Shown one piece after another: positions 26,581 to 36,360 of a DNA stretch of 58,392 bases. This stretch comes from an uncultured Verrucomicrobiota bacterium (GTDB lineage: Bacteria; Verrucomicrobiota; Verrucomicrobiia; Limisphaerales; UBA9464), in assembly GCA_903922605.1 (NCBI GenBank), contig CAIXUG010000005.1, positions 1 through 58,392 on the forward strand, in the 5' to 3' direction. Position numbers and translations under genes: made by a program. The notes beneath the pieces are model-generated. The model made no database searches and had not been told where the DNA came from. It saw only the letters and a list, made by a program, of their open reading frames with translations. Numbering within the stretch: the first letter of the stretch is position 1; each line of letters starts with the position of its first letter.

Positions 26581-26817
26581 CTCTCCACCCCACGCCAGTT
26601 GCATCTGAAAAATTGAACCCCCACCCAGAGCGGGTGGTGCTTGCCAAGCACGTTTATAGGCGTAAACTTTGGGCAACCCCAGGACAGTGACCATGGACGC
26701 GTAGGGTTTCCTGGGGTGGAAGTTTGACTTTCGTTTTGCCGGTCCGTTAACTCTCGCGCACTTGTCCCCGGAAATGAGGCGGTAGCCGCCCAAGCCGAGG
26801 GTTTTGAAAGGTTCGCT

Positions 26818-28536
26818 GTGGCAGCCAAAGACGACTATTTGATCGATACGATGCTCGACATGGGTTTGCTGACCCACGAGCAGGTGGAAGCCGGACGCGC
26901 CGAGGCCGAGATGGCCGGGGAGGGCGCGCTCGACACCATGGTCAAAAACGGTTCGCTGGCACCGGCGATCGTCGTGATGGCGAAGTCCACGTACTTCGGC
27001 GTCGAGGCCACCAACCTGGCCGAGCTGCGTCTGACCGACGAGGTGATCGGCCTCATGCCGCGCCATGTGGCGAAGAAATTCAACGCGCTGCCGGTCGGCC
27101 AGTCCGACATGGGCGCGGTGGTGGTCGCCGTGGCCGATCCGTCCGACATCGACACGGTGGACGGTCTCCGGCATGCCCTGAACAAGGACATCGAGCTGCG
27201 CGTCACCAACCAGGCGGACATCGAGGCCGCGCTGAACAAGTACTACGGCGGGGCCGGACGCGACGACGGCGGCATCAGCAAGATGATCCAGGACATCACC
27301 GAGGGTGAGGTCGAGATCACGGGGATGAAGGGCGACGTCACGGCGGACGGCGAGGAAGTCGACGCCGACGCGCCCATCATCCGGCTGGTCAACCAGCTCA
27401 TCACCGACGCCTTCAAGAAGCGCGCTTCCGATCTTCACCTCGAGCCGCTGGCCCGGCGTTTCCGCCTCCGGTTCCGGATCGACGGTGTCTGCGTCGAACA
27501 GTCCGACCTGCCCAAGCGCCTGCAGCCCTCGATCATCGCGCGCCTGAAGATCCAGGCCGGCATGAGCATCGCGGAACGCCGCATCCCGCAGGACGGCCGT
27601 ATCAACGTGCCGGTCGGGAACAACAAGACCATCGATCTCCGCGTCAACTGCCTCCCCACGCAGCACGGCGAGTCGATCGTCATGCGTATTCTCGACAAGT
27701 CCGGCCTGAAGCTGGGTTTGGGCGAGCTGGGCTTCTTTGCTGACGACCAGCAGAACTTCGAGCGCGTCATCGGCCTGCCCGATGGCATCCTGCTGGTGAC
27801 CGGGCCGACCGGTTCCGGCAAAACGACCACGCTCTACTCCTGTCTTAACTACATCAACCGCCCGGACCGCAAGATCATCACGGTCGAGGACCCGGTTGAA
27901 TATATGCTGGCAGGCATCAACCAGGTTCAGGTTCACGAGCACATCGGATTCACCTTCGCGCTGGCCCTGCGCTCGATGCTCCGTCAGGCGCCCAACGTGA
28001 TCATGCTGGGAGAAATCCGCGACATGGAGACCGCCTCCATCGCGATCAACGCCTCGCTGACCGGTCACCTCGTCTTCTCCACGCTGCACACGAACGACGC
28101 CCCCAGCGCCGTGACCCGTCTGATCGACATCGGCGTGAAGCCCTTCTTGGTGGCTTCCTCCGCGCGGTGCCTGATGGCCCAACGGCTCGTGCGGAAAATC
28201 TGCAAGAACTGCGGCGGACCGCACACCCTCACCGACGAGGAGATTGGCATGCTGGACATCACGCCGGATCAGGCGGCCCAGGCCACAGCCCGCAAAGGCA
28301 AGGGCTGCAATGAGTGCAACAAGACCGGTCACCGTGGCCGGTTTGGGATTTTCGAGATCTTTAACATTAACGATGAAGCGCGGAAAATGATCTTCGAAAA
28401 GGTTCCTTCCAACGTCCTGCGCATCAAAGCCCGAGAAATGGGGATGCGCACTTTGCGTGAGGATGGCGTGCGTAAGGTGTTGGCGGGCATGACCACAGCG
28501 GAAGAAGTGGTCCGCGCAACTGTTACTGACCATTAA
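26818..28536 (+). CDS. PilB/GspE-type assembly ATPase (first copy)
   Basis: 572 residues from a GTG start. Residues about 5-140 form an MshEN-type N-terminal domain. The C-terminal ATPase has Walker [11 protein letters not shown] (329-338), an Asp-box VEDPVEY, Walker B VIMLGEIRD and the His-box GHLVFSTLHTNDA. A C-x2-C pair at 462/465 and another at 497/500 make the tetracysteine zinc site usual in PilB and GspE. Such hexameric ATPases sit under the inner membrane and power pilin polymerisation. This is the first gene of the operon with pilT, a second PilB and pilC. Compared with the second copy it has diverged strongly, so the two may serve different filaments. Confidence 0.9.
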   Translation: MAAKDDYLIDTMLDMGLLTHEQVEAGRAEAEMAGEGALDTMVKNGSLAPAIVVMAKSTYFGVEATNLAELRLTDEVIGLMPRHVAKKFNALPVGQSDMGAVVVAVADPSDIDTVDGLRHALNKDIELRVTNQADIEAALNKYYGGAGRDDGGISKMIQDITEGEVEITGMKGDVTADGEEVDADAPIIRLVNQLITDAFKKRASDLHLEPLARRFRLRFRIDGVCVEQSDLPKRLQPSIIARLKIQAGMSIAERRIPQDGRINVPVGNNKTIDLRVNCLPTQHGESIVMRILDKSGLKLGLGELGFFADDQQNFERVIGLPDGILLVTGPTGSGKTTTLYSCLNYINRPDRKIITVEDPVEYMLAGINQVQVHEHIGFTFALALRSMLRQAPNVIMLGEIRDMETASIAINASLTGHLVFSTLHTNDAPSAVTRLIDIGVKPFLVASSARCLMAQRLVRKICKNCGGPHTLTDEEIGMLDITPDQAAQATARKGKGCNECNKTGHRGRFGIFEIFNINDEARKMIFEKVPSNVLRIKAREMGMRTLREDGVRKVLAGMTTAEEVVRATVTDH

Positions 28537-28605
28537 GCGACACTGGCAACGCAAATGCTCAAAACGACACGTTAGCCGCCAGCGTTATAACTAAAGTTTT
28601 TCGTC

Positions 28606-29712
28606 ATGTCGTACCAAATGTCCGATCTGTTGCAGTTGATGGTGTCTGAGGGCGCCGCCGACTTGCACATCCGCGTGAACATCCCCCCCGTGATCCGCCT
28701 GCATGGCGTGCTTCACCGTGTGGATGGTCCTCCGCTCAAGCCGGAAGATACGGAGGAGCTGATGCGCTCCATCACCTCGGAAGACCACATCCAGCAGATC
28801 CGCGAAAAGGGCGGGGCGGACTTCGGGTTCGCGTTCGGTGAACTGGCCCGCTTCCGGGTCAGCGCCTTCAAGGAGAAGGGCAATTTCGCCCTCGTGCTGC
28901 GCCAGATTCCTTCCAAGCTGCTGACCATGGAGCAGATCGGCATCCCGCCGAGCGCCCGTGAACTCCTCTACAAGCCCCGTGGTCTGGTCCTCGTCACCGG
29001 CCCGACCGGTTCGGGCAAGACCACGACCCTGGCCTCGATGATCAACATCATCAACGAGGAGCGGGATGAGGCCCACATCATCACGATCGAGGATCCGATC
29101 GAGTACTATCACAAGCACAAGAAGGCGGTCGTCACCCAGCGCGAGGTGAACGTGGACGTGCCGAATTTCGCCGAGGCCCTGCGGCGCGCGCTGCGTCAGG
29201 ATCCCGACGTGATCCTGGTCGGTGAGCTGCGCGATCTGGAAACGATGGAGGCGGCCATCACCGCCGCCGAAACCGGCCACTTGGTCTTCGGCACGCTGCA
29301 CACCACCGGTGCGGCCAAGACCATCGACCGTATCACCAACGCCTTCCCGACCAACCAGCAGGAAATGATCCGCATCCAGCTCTCGACGGTGCTGCAGGCG
29401 GTGATCTCGCAGCTGCTGGTCCCGCGCCACGACAAGCCGGGCCGCGTGGCCATTTTCGAGATCATGGTGAACACGCCCTCCATCGGCGCGCTCATCCGTG
29501 ACAACAAGACCTTCCGTATCCAGTCGGACATCCAGACCGGTGCCAAGTTCGGCATGGTGACGCTCGACAGCTTCCTGCTCGACAAGTGGCAGGCCGGGAT
29601 GATTTCCGAGGAGGAAGTCCGCACGAAGGCGCAGGACCCGACCACCATCGACCTGAAACTCCAGGAGATAAAGATGGCCCGGGCCGAAGCCGAGGCTGCC
29701 GGCCAGAAATAA
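28606..29712 (+). CDS. pilT: PilT twitching-motility retraction ATPase
   Basis: 368 residues, the normal PilT length. It starts with the typical short N-terminal domain ([22 protein letters not shown]). It has Walker [11 protein letters not shown] from residue 132, the Asp-box IEDPIEYYH, Walker [13 protein letters not shown], and [24 protein letters not shown], which is characteristic of PilT rather than PilB. There is no tetracysteine site. PilT depolymerises pilin during retraction. It begins 69 bases after the first PilB and ends 12 bases before the second. The C-terminus has a charged extension ([15 protein letters not shown]). Confidence 0.92.
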   Translation: MSYQMSDLLQLMVSEGAADLHIRVNIPPVIRLHGVLHRVDGPPLKPEDTEELMRSITSEDHIQQIREKGGADFGFAFGELARFRVSAFKEKGNFALVLRQIPSKLLTMEQIGIPPSARELLYKPRGLVLVTGPTGSGKTTTLASMINIINEERDEAHIITIEDPIEYYHKHKKAVVTQREVNVDVPNFAEALRRALRQDPDVILVGELRDLETMEAAITAAETGHLVFGTLHTTGAAKTIDRITNAFPTNQQEMIRIQLSTVLQAVISQLLVPRHDKPGRVAIFEIMVNTPSIGALIRDNKTFRIQSDIQTGAKFGMVTLDSFLLDKWQAGMISEEEVRTKAQDPTTIDLKLQEIKMARAEAEAAGQK

Positions 29713-29724
29713 CCCGAAGACTTT

Positions 29725-31425
29725 ATGCCCGAGGCTGTATCTGATCCGTTGCTCGCCCTGATCCGTGATCGGGGGATGCTGGATGACCTCCAATTCGAGG
29801 AGGTCGCGCAGGAAGTCGCCCGCAGCGGCAAACCCGCCGCGCAGGTGCTTCAGGATTACGGCCTGGTGGATCTGGACTCGATCCTGCAGATCATGGCCGA
29901 CCAGATCGGGACCATGGTGGTGACCGTGGACGAGGCCGCCATCACCCCCGAGGTGGTCGCCGCGATTCCGGCCGACAGCGCGCGGATGTACCAGTGCCTG
30001 CCAGTCGCGCTTTATGGCGACACGGTCCAGGTCGCCCTGGTGGACCCGCTCAACCCGCAGGTCGTGGACGAGCTGGGTTTCAACGTGAAGCACCAGATCC
30101 AACTGGTGGTGGCCGATCCGGTGGCGGTGCTGAAGGGCATTGCGAAGTTCTACCCGGCGCAGGGCGGGGGCGGCTATGCGGACCTGCTCAAGGAGCTGGG
30201 CACGGACATGGATCTGTCCACCCTGGATGACGACAAGCCCCGGGGCATGAGGATCGATGAGGCCGTCAACGACGCGCCGGTCGTGAAGTTCGTCAACCTG
30301 GTGCTCATGCAGGCGGTGCAGGACCGGGCGAGCGACATCCATTTCGAGCCGTTCGAGGACGAGTTCAAGATCCGCTACCGGGTGGACGGCGCCCTGTACG
30401 AGATGTCCCCGCCGCCGCGGAGCCTGGCCAAACCCGTCACCTCGCGCCTCAAGATCATGGCGAATCTGAACATTTCAGAGAATCGCATGCCGCAGGACGG
30501 TCGTATCTCCGTCACCATTGCCGGCAAACAGATCGACCTGCGTCTCTCCACCCTGCCGACCGCGTTCGGCGAATCGGTGGTGCTGCGCGTGCTGGACCGG
30601 AGCGCCACCAGCCTTGACCTCGAGACGCTGGGTCTGCCCAAGCCCATTTTCGATTTCACGGTCGAGACCATCAACCAGCCCAACGGCATCTTTGCCGTCA
30701 CCGGCCCGACCGGCTCCGGCAAGACCACCACGCTCTATTCGTGCCTGCGCCGCATCAACACGATCGACACGAAGCTGCTGACGGTGGAAGACCCGGTGGA
30801 GTTCGACATCGAGGGCATCATGCAGGTGCAGGTGAATGAAAGCACCGGCATGACGTTCATGAAGGCCCTGCGCGCCTTTTTGCGGCAGGACCCGGACATC
30901 ATCATGCTGGGGGAAATGCGCGATCTCGAGACCGCGCAGATCGCCATCCAGGCCTCGCTGACCGGTCACCTGGTGCTTTCCACGCTCCACACCAACGATT
31001 CCGCCGGCGCGGTGACCCGTCTGGTGGACATGGGCGTCGAGCCCTTCCTGATCTCCTCGACGATGCTGGCGGTCATGGCCCAGCGGCTCATCCGCAAGGT
31101 CTGCATGAAGTGCCGGACACCGTTCGAGCCGACCGAGAGCCAGCTCAGCCAGCTGAACCTTTCACCCCACGACGTGGGCGACAAGATGTTCTACTACGGC
31201 CGGGGCTGCCCCGCCTGCAACGACACCGGCTACAAGGGCCGCAAGGGCATCTACGAGCTGCTGGTGATCAGCGATGCGATCCGCACCCTGATCAATGAGC
31301 GCGCCCCCACGGTCGTGCTCCGCCAGAAGGCGATCGAGCTGGGCATGGTCACGCTCCGCGATGACGGCCTGCGCAACATTTACGACGGTGAATCGACCGT
31401 TGAAGAGGTCTTGAAGTACACCTGA
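29725..31425 (+). CDS. pilB: PilB/GspE-type assembly ATPase (second copy)
   Basis: 566 residues. An N-terminal MshEN-like domain (about 5-145) is followed by an ATPase with Walker [11 protein letters not shown] from residue 327, Asp-box VEDPVEFD, Walker [11 protein letters not shown] and His-box [15 protein letters not shown]. Tetracysteine pairs are VCMKC and GCPACNDTG. It lies 22 bases upstream of pilC, the usual pilB-pilC adjacency, which is why the symbol is given to this copy. Role: ATP-driven extension of a type IV filament or pseudopilus. Confidence 0.9.
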   Translation: MPEAVSDPLLALIRDRGMLDDLQFEEVAQEVARSGKPAAQVLQDYGLVDLDSILQIMADQIGTMVVTVDEAAITPEVVAAIPADSARMYQCLPVALYGDTVQVALVDPLNPQVVDELGFNVKHQIQLVVADPVAVLKGIAKFYPAQGGGGYADLLKELGTDMDLSTLDDDKPRGMRIDEAVNDAPVVKFVNLVLMQAVQDRASDIHFEPFEDEFKIRYRVDGALYEMSPPPRSLAKPVTSRLKIMANLNISENRMPQDGRISVTIAGKQIDLRLSTLPTAFGESVVLRVLDRSATSLDLETLGLPKPIFDFTVETINQPNGIFAVTGPTGSGKTTTLYSCLRRINTIDTKLLTVEDPVEFDIEGIMQVQVNESTGMTFMKALRAFLRQDPDIIMLGEMRDLETAQIAIQASLTGHLVLSTLHTNDSAGAVTRLVDMGVEPFLISSTMLAVMAQRLIRKVCMKCRTPFEPTESQLSQLNLSPHDVGDKMFYYGRGCPACNDTGYKGRKGIYELLVISDAIRTLINERAPTVVLRQKAIELGMVTLRDDGLRNIYDGESTVEEVLKYT

Positions 31426-31447
31426 TTCCAGAACGGAAAGGACACTT

Positions 31448-32800
31448 ATGCCCAAGTTCAATTATGTCGCCATGGACTCCCGTGGCAAGGAGACCAAAGG
31501 CACCCTTGAGGTCGGCAGCCAGGCCGACGCCATCAACCGTCTCAAAGAGATGGGGTTCTTTCCCACGAAAGTGATGGAGGCGGAGAAGCCCAAGGACGCC
31601 AAGAAGGACGCCAAGAAGGGCGGCGCACCTGCCGCCGGGGGCAAGAAGGGCAAGAAGGGCATCAACCTCAACATCAAGATCCCGGGGATGGGCGGCGGCG
31701 TGAAGACAAAGGTGCTCACCACCTTCACCCGTCAGCTCGCCACACTGGTCGATGCCGGTCTGCCGCTGCTGCGCGGCCTGCGCGTGCTCGAGAAGCAGGA
31801 ACGGAACCCGACCCTGAAGAGCATTCTCGGCGACCTTTCGCTGTCCATCGAGGGCGGCAGCACCTTCTCGGAAGGCCTGGCCCAGCACCCCAAGGTGTTT
31901 AACAAGCTGTTCATCAACATGGTGAAGGCCGGCGAGCTGGGTGGCGTGCTCGAAGTCGTCCTGAACCGCCTTTCCGAGTTCATGGAAAAGGCGGAGAAGA
32001 TCAAGGGCAAGGTCGTCGCCGCCATGTTCTACCCGGCCGCGGTCATGGTGGTCGCCGGCGGCATCCTCATGCTGCTCATGGTGGTGGTGGTGCCCAAGTT
32101 CAAACAGATCTTCGCCGACCTGCTGGGCGACGCCGGCATGCCGCCGTTCACCAATTTCGTGCTCAAGATCAGCGAGATCATCAAGGATTACACCGTGGTC
32201 TTCCCCGATTGGGCGGGCGGTTTCCCGGTTCCCGGTCCCGTGGTCATTGGCCTGATCGTCCTCATCATCGCCTTCAAATACGCCATCAAAACCAAGAAGG
32301 GGCGGTGGCTCTGGGACAAGTTCCAGCTGCATGTGCCGGTCGTAGGGGTGGTGATCAGCAAGGTGGCCATCTCCCGCTTTTGCCGCACGCTGGGTACGCT
32401 GGTCAGTTCCGGCGTGCCGATTCTCCAGGCGCTGAACATCGTCCGCGAGACCGCCGGCAACGTGATCGTCGCCAACGCCGTCCAGATGGTTCACGAAAGC
32501 GTCAAGGAAGGCGAAACCATCACCGCCCCGCTGGAGAAGTCCGGCGTGTTCCCGCCCATGGTCATCTCGATGGTGGACGTCGGTGAACAGACCGGCGCCC
32601 TGCCGGAAATGTTGCTGAAGATCGCCGACAACTACGACGACGAGGTGGACAATGCCGTGGCGGCCATGACCTCGCTGCTCGAACCCGTCATGATCGTGTT
32701 TCTGGCCGTCATCGTCGGCAGCATCGTCATCGCGCTCTTCCTTCCGCTCATCACCCTGATCGACAAGCTCGGCGGCGACAACGGCCCGGGCGATAACTGA
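31448..32800 (+). CDS. pilC: PilC/GspF inner-membrane platform protein
   Basis: 450 residues, preceded by a good ribosome site (AAGGA, 31438-31442). After an N-terminal region with PKFNYVAMDSRGKETKG, a linker very rich in Lys, Ala and Gly (about 50-75) leads into two T2SSF domains. Each begins with an FTRQLATLVDAGLPLL- or FCRTLGTLVSSGVPIL-type segment. Hydrophobic helices lie at about residues 195-220, 258-278 and 412-440. This is the polytopic platform on which PilB and PilT act. It is the last gene of the motor operon. Confidence 0.92.
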   Translation: MPKFNYVAMDSRGKETKGTLEVGSQADAINRLKEMGFFPTKVMEAEKPKDAKKDAKKGGAPAAGGKKGKKGINLNIKIPGMGGGVKTKVLTTFTRQLATLVDAGLPLLRGLRVLEKQERNPTLKSILGDLSLSIEGGSTFSEGLAQHPKVFNKLFINMVKAGELGGVLEVVLNRLSEFMEKAEKIKGKVVAAMFYPAAVMVVAGGILMLLMVVVVPKFKQIFADLLGDAGMPPFTNFVLKISEIIKDYTVVFPDWAGGFPVPGPVVIGLIVLIIAFKYAIKTKKGRWLWDKFQLHVPVVGVVISKVAISRFCRTLGTLVSSGVPILQALNIVRETAGNVIVANAVQMVHESVKEGETITAPLEKSGVFPPMVISMVDVGEQTGALPEMLLKIADNYDDEVDNAVAAMTSLLEPVMIVFLAVIVGSIVIALFLPLITLIDKLGGDNGPGDN

Positions 32801-32829
32801 AGGCCTGAATTGCTTCCAATGTGCCGCAA

Positions 32830-32860
32830 AGCGGCCATCGCCCAGCGATGGCCGCTTTTT
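32830..32860 (+). terminator. Rho-independent terminator after pilC
   Basis: A 12-bp perfect stem (AGCGGCCATCGC at 32830-32841, loop CCA, GCGATGGCCGCT at 32845-32856) is followed by T residues (32856-32860). It lies 30 bases after the pilC stop and closes the motor operon. Confidence 0.9.
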
Positions 32861-32902
32861 CAATGGGCGAGTGGGGCGGGATGGCCGCAGCCGAATCGGA
32901 TT

Positions 32903-32972
32903 CCTGCTCCTGCTCTTGCTCTTAATCCTAAATGATTCGGGGTAAACGATTAAGAGCAGAAGCAGGAGCAAG
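32903..32972. repeat. Hexamer-repeat hairpin
   Basis: The left arm (32903-32927, CCTGCTCCTGCTCTTG start) pairs with the right arm (32948-32972, GATTAAGAGCAG start) around a 20-base loop. It belongs to the same family as 26355-26505 and 58148-58241. It lies between the pilC terminator and the toxin promoter. Confidence 0.7.
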
Positions 32973-33021
32973 ATTGGGCAGGGGACCGGGGTCGAATCGG
33001 GGACAGTTAAGTGGTAGATAC

Positions 33022-33065
33022 TTGACAAACGTAAACGCCTGTTGTAAATACATTGTAGTTACAAC
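33022..33065 (+). promoter_or_regulatory. Sigma70-type promoter with palindromic operator for the toxin-antitoxin pair
   Basis: A consensus -35 TTGACA (33022-33027) and a -10-like TAAATA (33045-33050) are separated by 17 bases. A perfect inverted repeat GTTGTAA (33041-33047) / TTACAAC (33059-33065) covers the -10 and the likely start point. This is where a ribbon-helix-helix antitoxin would be expected to repress. The first gene starts at 33098. Confidence 0.65.
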
Positions 33066-33097
33066 GCATTGGCTTTGGAGATACAAAGGGCTCCCTG

Positions 33098-33385
33098 ATG
33101 GAGTTCGACTGGAACAACTCGCCATTCGCGCTGGATGGTTCTTTGACGGAGCGGGACATCGAAGAATCCTTCGAAGATCCGTTCGCCGTACGGCTGTTGC
33201 CGGATTCGCCGCGATTCGCGGTGCAGTCCCGGTATTTCAACTTTGGCCGGTCGGCGTCCGGGACGGGGATTTTCAGCGTGTACCGCACCAATGGCCGGGT
33301 GGTCCGGGTGATCTGTTCCCGGGTGTTTACCGATGCGGAGGAGTATTTCTACCAGCGCAAGCTGAAGCAGATGCTGGATTCGTAA
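33098..33385 (+). CDS. BrnT-like toxin
   Basis: 95 residues. It fits the BrnT family pattern: an EFDWN start, a FEDPFAVRL core (family FxDPFAV), RYFNFG, then an FSVYR strand and VVRVICSRVFTDAEEYFYQ (family RIISAR-x-A-x-x-x-E-x-x-x-Y). BrnT toxins are RelE-fold ribonucleases that arrest translation. The N-terminal K/H-rich motif of typical BrnT (NxxKHG) is absent and replaced by ALDGSLTERD, so activity is uncertain. The antitoxin gene follows after three bases. Confidence 0.65.
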   Translation: MEFDWNNSPFALDGSLTERDIEESFEDPFAVRLLPDSPRFAVQSRYFNFGRSASGTGIFSVYRTNGRVVRVICSRVFTDAEEYFYQRKLKQMLDS

Positions 33386-33388
33386 ATC

Positions 33389-33670
33389 ATGGCACTGAAC
33401 GTGATAAGCAACTGGGAGGAAGTTCCCCTGTTCGACAGCGAGCAGGGAGAGGCGACCTACTGGTCGGAAAACCAGGTGGACCTGCGGCTGATGGAAAGTG
33501 CGGCGGCCGGGGCGGCGGAACTTTCGGAATCGGTGACGATCACGCTGCGGATCGACCCGCGCATGCTGGGCCGGATCAAGCGGATCGCCCGGGAACGGTT
33601 TCTGAACTACCAGAGCATGATCAAGCAGTGGCTGAGCGAACGGATGGAAAAGGAATTGAAGGACCGGTAG
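33389..33670 (+). CDS. CopG/BrnA-like ribbon-helix-helix antitoxin
   Basis: 93 residues. ATYWSENQVDL in the N-terminal half corresponds to the FWxxHD-like toxin-binding part of CopG_antitoxin (PF12441) proteins. The C-terminal half, SVTITLRIDPRMLGRIKRIARERF followed by NYQSMIKQWLSERMEKEL, is a ribbon-helix-helix with the YQxxIxxWLxER ending. It should bind and neutralise the preceding toxin and repress the promoter at 33022-33065. The gene ends 37 bases before the first pseudopilin gene. Confidence 0.7.
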   Translation: MALNVISNWEEVPLFDSEQGEATYWSENQVDLRLMESAAAGAAELSESVTITLRIDPRMLGRIKRIARERFLNYQSMIKQWLSERMEKELKDR

Positions 33671-33707
33671 GGATTGGGTGAGGCTGGGCGGACACACTTT
33701 GGCGGAC

Positions 33708-34472
33708 ATGAGCATAACTCGTCATCTTTTGGGCGCAGCGCGCGGAGTCTGGGCGCGGAATCGCCGCCATGAGCAGGCCTTCACGCTCATCGAGCTGCTG
33801 GTGGTGATCTCGATCATCGCCCTGCTGGCCGGGCTGGTCGTGGGGCTGGCCCCGCAGGTCGGCGTCCGCATCCGTGAGGCCAAGGTGAGGACCGAGCTGG
33901 CCGACATCGTGACGGCGATCGAGACCTACAAGGCCAAATTCGGCATCTATCCCCCGGACAACTACGACCCGGTCGCGCGGACCAACAATCCGGTGCTCAA
34001 CGGGCTTTATTACGAGCTGACCGGGGTGATCGTCAGCAACACAGGGCCCACCGGCTATTTCGTCCTGCCGGACGATGCGCAGGTGCAGATCACTTCGGCG
34101 ACGGTGAACCAGTACTTCGGACGCGACGGCTTCGTCAATTCGGCCATCCGCGAACAGCGCCGCCGGCTCTTGCACCACAAGTTTGCCGAGGGCCAGCACG
34201 CGGAAATTTTTCCCACCACCACGACCCCTGGCTACACCAAGCTGGAGGTGCTGGCAGTCGGTTTTTCTTCGGATGCCAGCGGCAAAAAAGGCTCCGGCTT
34301 TCAATGGCCGCTGAACATCCCGGTGGCCGAGCATCCGGTGCCGCTCAACAAGGGGCTAAACCCCTGGCGCTATGTCTCCAGCAACCCGACGAACAACCCG
34401 GGCACCTTCGATCTCTGGGCCGAGATCATCGTGAAGGGGCAGAAGAAAATCATCGGCAACTGGAAACAGTGA
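33708..34472 (+). CDS. Type II secretion/type IV pilus pseudopilin, GspG-like
   Basis: 254 residues from the ATG at 33708 (a GTG at 33678 is possible). The class III signal is [23 protein letters not shown], with Ala instead of Gly at the cleavage site and Glu at +5. The mature part carries KVRTELADIVTAIETYKAKFGIYPPDN, the GspG-like segment linking the helix to the globular domain. It is first of a closely spaced run of pseudopilin genes. It would form part of a periplasmic filament after processing by a prepilin peptidase, whose gene is not in the window. Confidence 0.85.
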   Translation: MSITRHLLGAARGVWARNRRHEQAFTLIELLVVISIIALLAGLVVGLAPQVGVRIREAKVRTELADIVTAIETYKAKFGIYPPDNYDPVARTNNPVLNGLYYELTGVIVSNTGPTGYFVLPDDAQVQITSATVNQYFGRDGFVNSAIREQRRRLLHHKFAEGQHAEIFPTTTTPGYTKLEVLAVGFSSDASGKKGSGFQWPLNIPVAEHPVPLNKGLNPWRYVSSNPTNNPGTFDLWAEIIVKGQKKIIGNWKQ

Positions 34473-34512
34473 ACCCCTCCTTTTTACCCAACCTTTGAAA
34501 CCCCCTCACCCT

Positions 34513-35358
34513 ATGAACCGCTCCCTCCGCCGTCACGGTCATCGAGGCTTCACGCTCATCGAACTGCTCGTGGTCATCAGCATCATCGCCATCCTGGCCG
34601 GCCTGATCCTGCCCGCCATTGCCGGAGCGCAAAAGAAGGCCAAAGTGGTCAAGGCCCGGACCGACCTGAGCAATATCACAGCGGCGGTGTCCGCCTACCA
34701 GACCGCCTATGGCCGGCTGCCCGCCTCGCAAAACACCCGGGCGGCGGTCACTGCGGACTATCCCGATTTCACCTATGGGACTCTGCAGGGTCTTGGCGGC
34801 ACCTCCGTCTATGACGCCAAGGGGGTCGCATTGAATGTCCCACCGACGTCCACGACCATTGCCAATGCGAACCCGGGCTGGCAGGTCAGCAATGCGGAGC
34901 TGGTCGCCATCCTGACCGACAGTACGTTGGGCGCCAACAAGTTCTCCGCGACGGCAGCGCCCTATGCGGTGGTCAACGACAAGGACAACAATCCGATCAA
35001 TTCGAAGTCGGTGCTGAACCCCCAGCACAACACCTTCCTCACGATCAAGACGGCCAAGGGCTATGGTGCGAACGGCGTGAGTGAAAACGACGGGATCTAT
35101 CGTGACCCCTGGGGCCGCCCCTATATCGTCACGGTGGATCTGGACTACGACAACCGCGTGCTGGATCCGTTTACCAAGGTTCCCAACGGTCCGCACCCCA
35201 AGGCCACCGATCTGGACAATGTGCGCACGATCCCGGGCAGCGTGATCGCCTGGTCCCTCGGGCCGGATGGGAAGGCGAATCTCAATCTCCCGCCCGATTA
35301 CAAAGGCTCCAGTTCCGCCGACAACATGAACGCGGACAACGTCTATAGCTGGCGCTAA
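34513..35358 (+). CDS. Type II secretion/type IV pilus pseudopilin, GspG-like
   Basis: 281 residues from the ATG at 34513. The prepilin signal is [21 protein letters not shown], the only one of the six in the window with the canonical Gly at -1. The mature domain has ARTDLSNITAAVSAYQTAYGRLP, and further on a YRDPWGRPYIVTVD segment typical of GspG major pseudopilins (calcium-binding loop region). This makes it the best candidate for the major subunit of the cluster. It is 40 bases after the previous gene and 24 before the next. Confidence 0.87.
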   Translation: MNRSLRRHGHRGFTLIELLVVISIIAILAGLILPAIAGAQKKAKVVKARTDLSNITAAVSAYQTAYGRLPASQNTRAAVTADYPDFTYGTLQGLGGTSVYDAKGVALNVPPTSTTIANANPGWQVSNAELVAILTDSTLGANKFSATAAPYAVVNDKDNNPINSKSVLNPQHNTFLTIKTAKGYGANGVSENDGIYRDPWGRPYIVTVDLDYDNRVLDPFTKVPNGPHPKATDLDNVRTIPGSVIAWSLGPDGKANLNLPPDYKGSSSADNMNADNVYSWR

Positions 35359-35382
35359 ACTGCGGTCCTACGACTTCCCACC

Positions 35383-36360
35383 ATGCAGCTTAAACCTTCC
35401 AGCCGTGATGCCGCCATCGACCGGGTGTTTACCCCTCGGCAGGCGTTTACGCTGCTCGAACTGCTGGTGGTGATCGCGCTCATCGCGACCCTCACCTTTG
35501 TCGCGGTGCCGGCCTTCAAGGGCTTCGGGCAGGCCAACAATCTGGCCGCCGCCCAGCGGCAGATTCAGGATGACCTGGCGCTCGCGCGGCAGCTGGCGAT
35601 CAAGCACCGGACACCGGTGTATATGGTGTTTTTCTCGCCCGATCCCACCAACTCCGATCCGCGCCTGCGGGATTCCGCCACGAAACTGTTCAGCATCCAT
35701 GCCGCGCTTGAGCAACTGGGGCCTTCGGATTTCCAGGAACATGCGTTGCGGGTGTTCACCAACCTCTTCGCCGGACAACATGCCAGCTACGCCTTCTATT
35801 CGGAGGGAAAGATCGGGGACCAGCCGTTCCTGGACACCTCCGGCGGGGTCGACGCGAATGGGAATCCTGTAAGCGGGAACTCTGACCTCCGGAGGGGCCG
35901 CTACCTCACGGTCGGCGGCACCATCTGGCGGACCCTGCCCGACGGCATCGTGTTCGCTCCGGGATTGCATCCGAGCCTGAACTTGAATGCCCGTACCAAT
36001 CTGCTGGTCAAGTCGGTTCCGTTTCCGCTGGCGGCCGATCCGGGCGATCCCAATGCGAAGATGGATCCCACGCTGTATCAGCTGAACCTGCCGGCCATCG
36101 CCTATGATGCGCTGGGCCGGAGCATGCGGCTGAACAGCAATGGGCAGATCGACCCCACCGCCGCGCCGCAGGACCAGTTTGTCTCACTCGGGATCGGCAG
36201 CGTGTTCGTCCCCCATGATCCGGCCGCCAGCAACAACTACGATTTCACCCGGGTGGCCGATGTGGTGATCGCTCCCAAGGATAACTACACCAACACCATC
36301 TTCCGGGTGACGGGCCTGACGGGGCGTGCCCGGCGGTTTTACTGGGGGACCCAGCCATGA
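35383..36360 (+). CDS. Pseudopilin, GspH/FimT-like (Verru_Chthon cassette D-like position)
   Basis: 325 residues. The signal RQA-FTLLELLVVIALIATLTF has Ala at -1. After it come AAAQRQIQDDLALARQLAIKHRTPVYMVFF, the GspH/FimT pattern in which a helix leads to the first strand of the globular domain. The protein is longer than classical GspH (about 170). It overlaps the next gene by four bases (ATGA, 36357-36360), implying translational coupling. Confidence 0.8.
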   Translation: MQLKPSSRDAAIDRVFTPRQAFTLLELLVVIALIATLTFVAVPAFKGFGQANNLAAAQRQIQDDLALARQLAIKHRTPVYMVFFSPDPTNSDPRLRDSATKLFSIHAALEQLGPSDFQEHALRVFTNLFAGQHASYAFYSEGKIGDQPFLDTSGGVDANGNPVSGNSDLRRGRYLTVGGTIWRTLPDGIVFAPGLHPSLNLNARTNLLVKSVPFPLAADPGDPNAKMDPTLYQLNLPAIAYDALGRSMRLNSNGQIDPTAAPQDQFVSLGIGSVFVPHDPAASNNYDFTRVADVVIAPKDNYTNTIFRVTGLTGRARRFYWGTQP

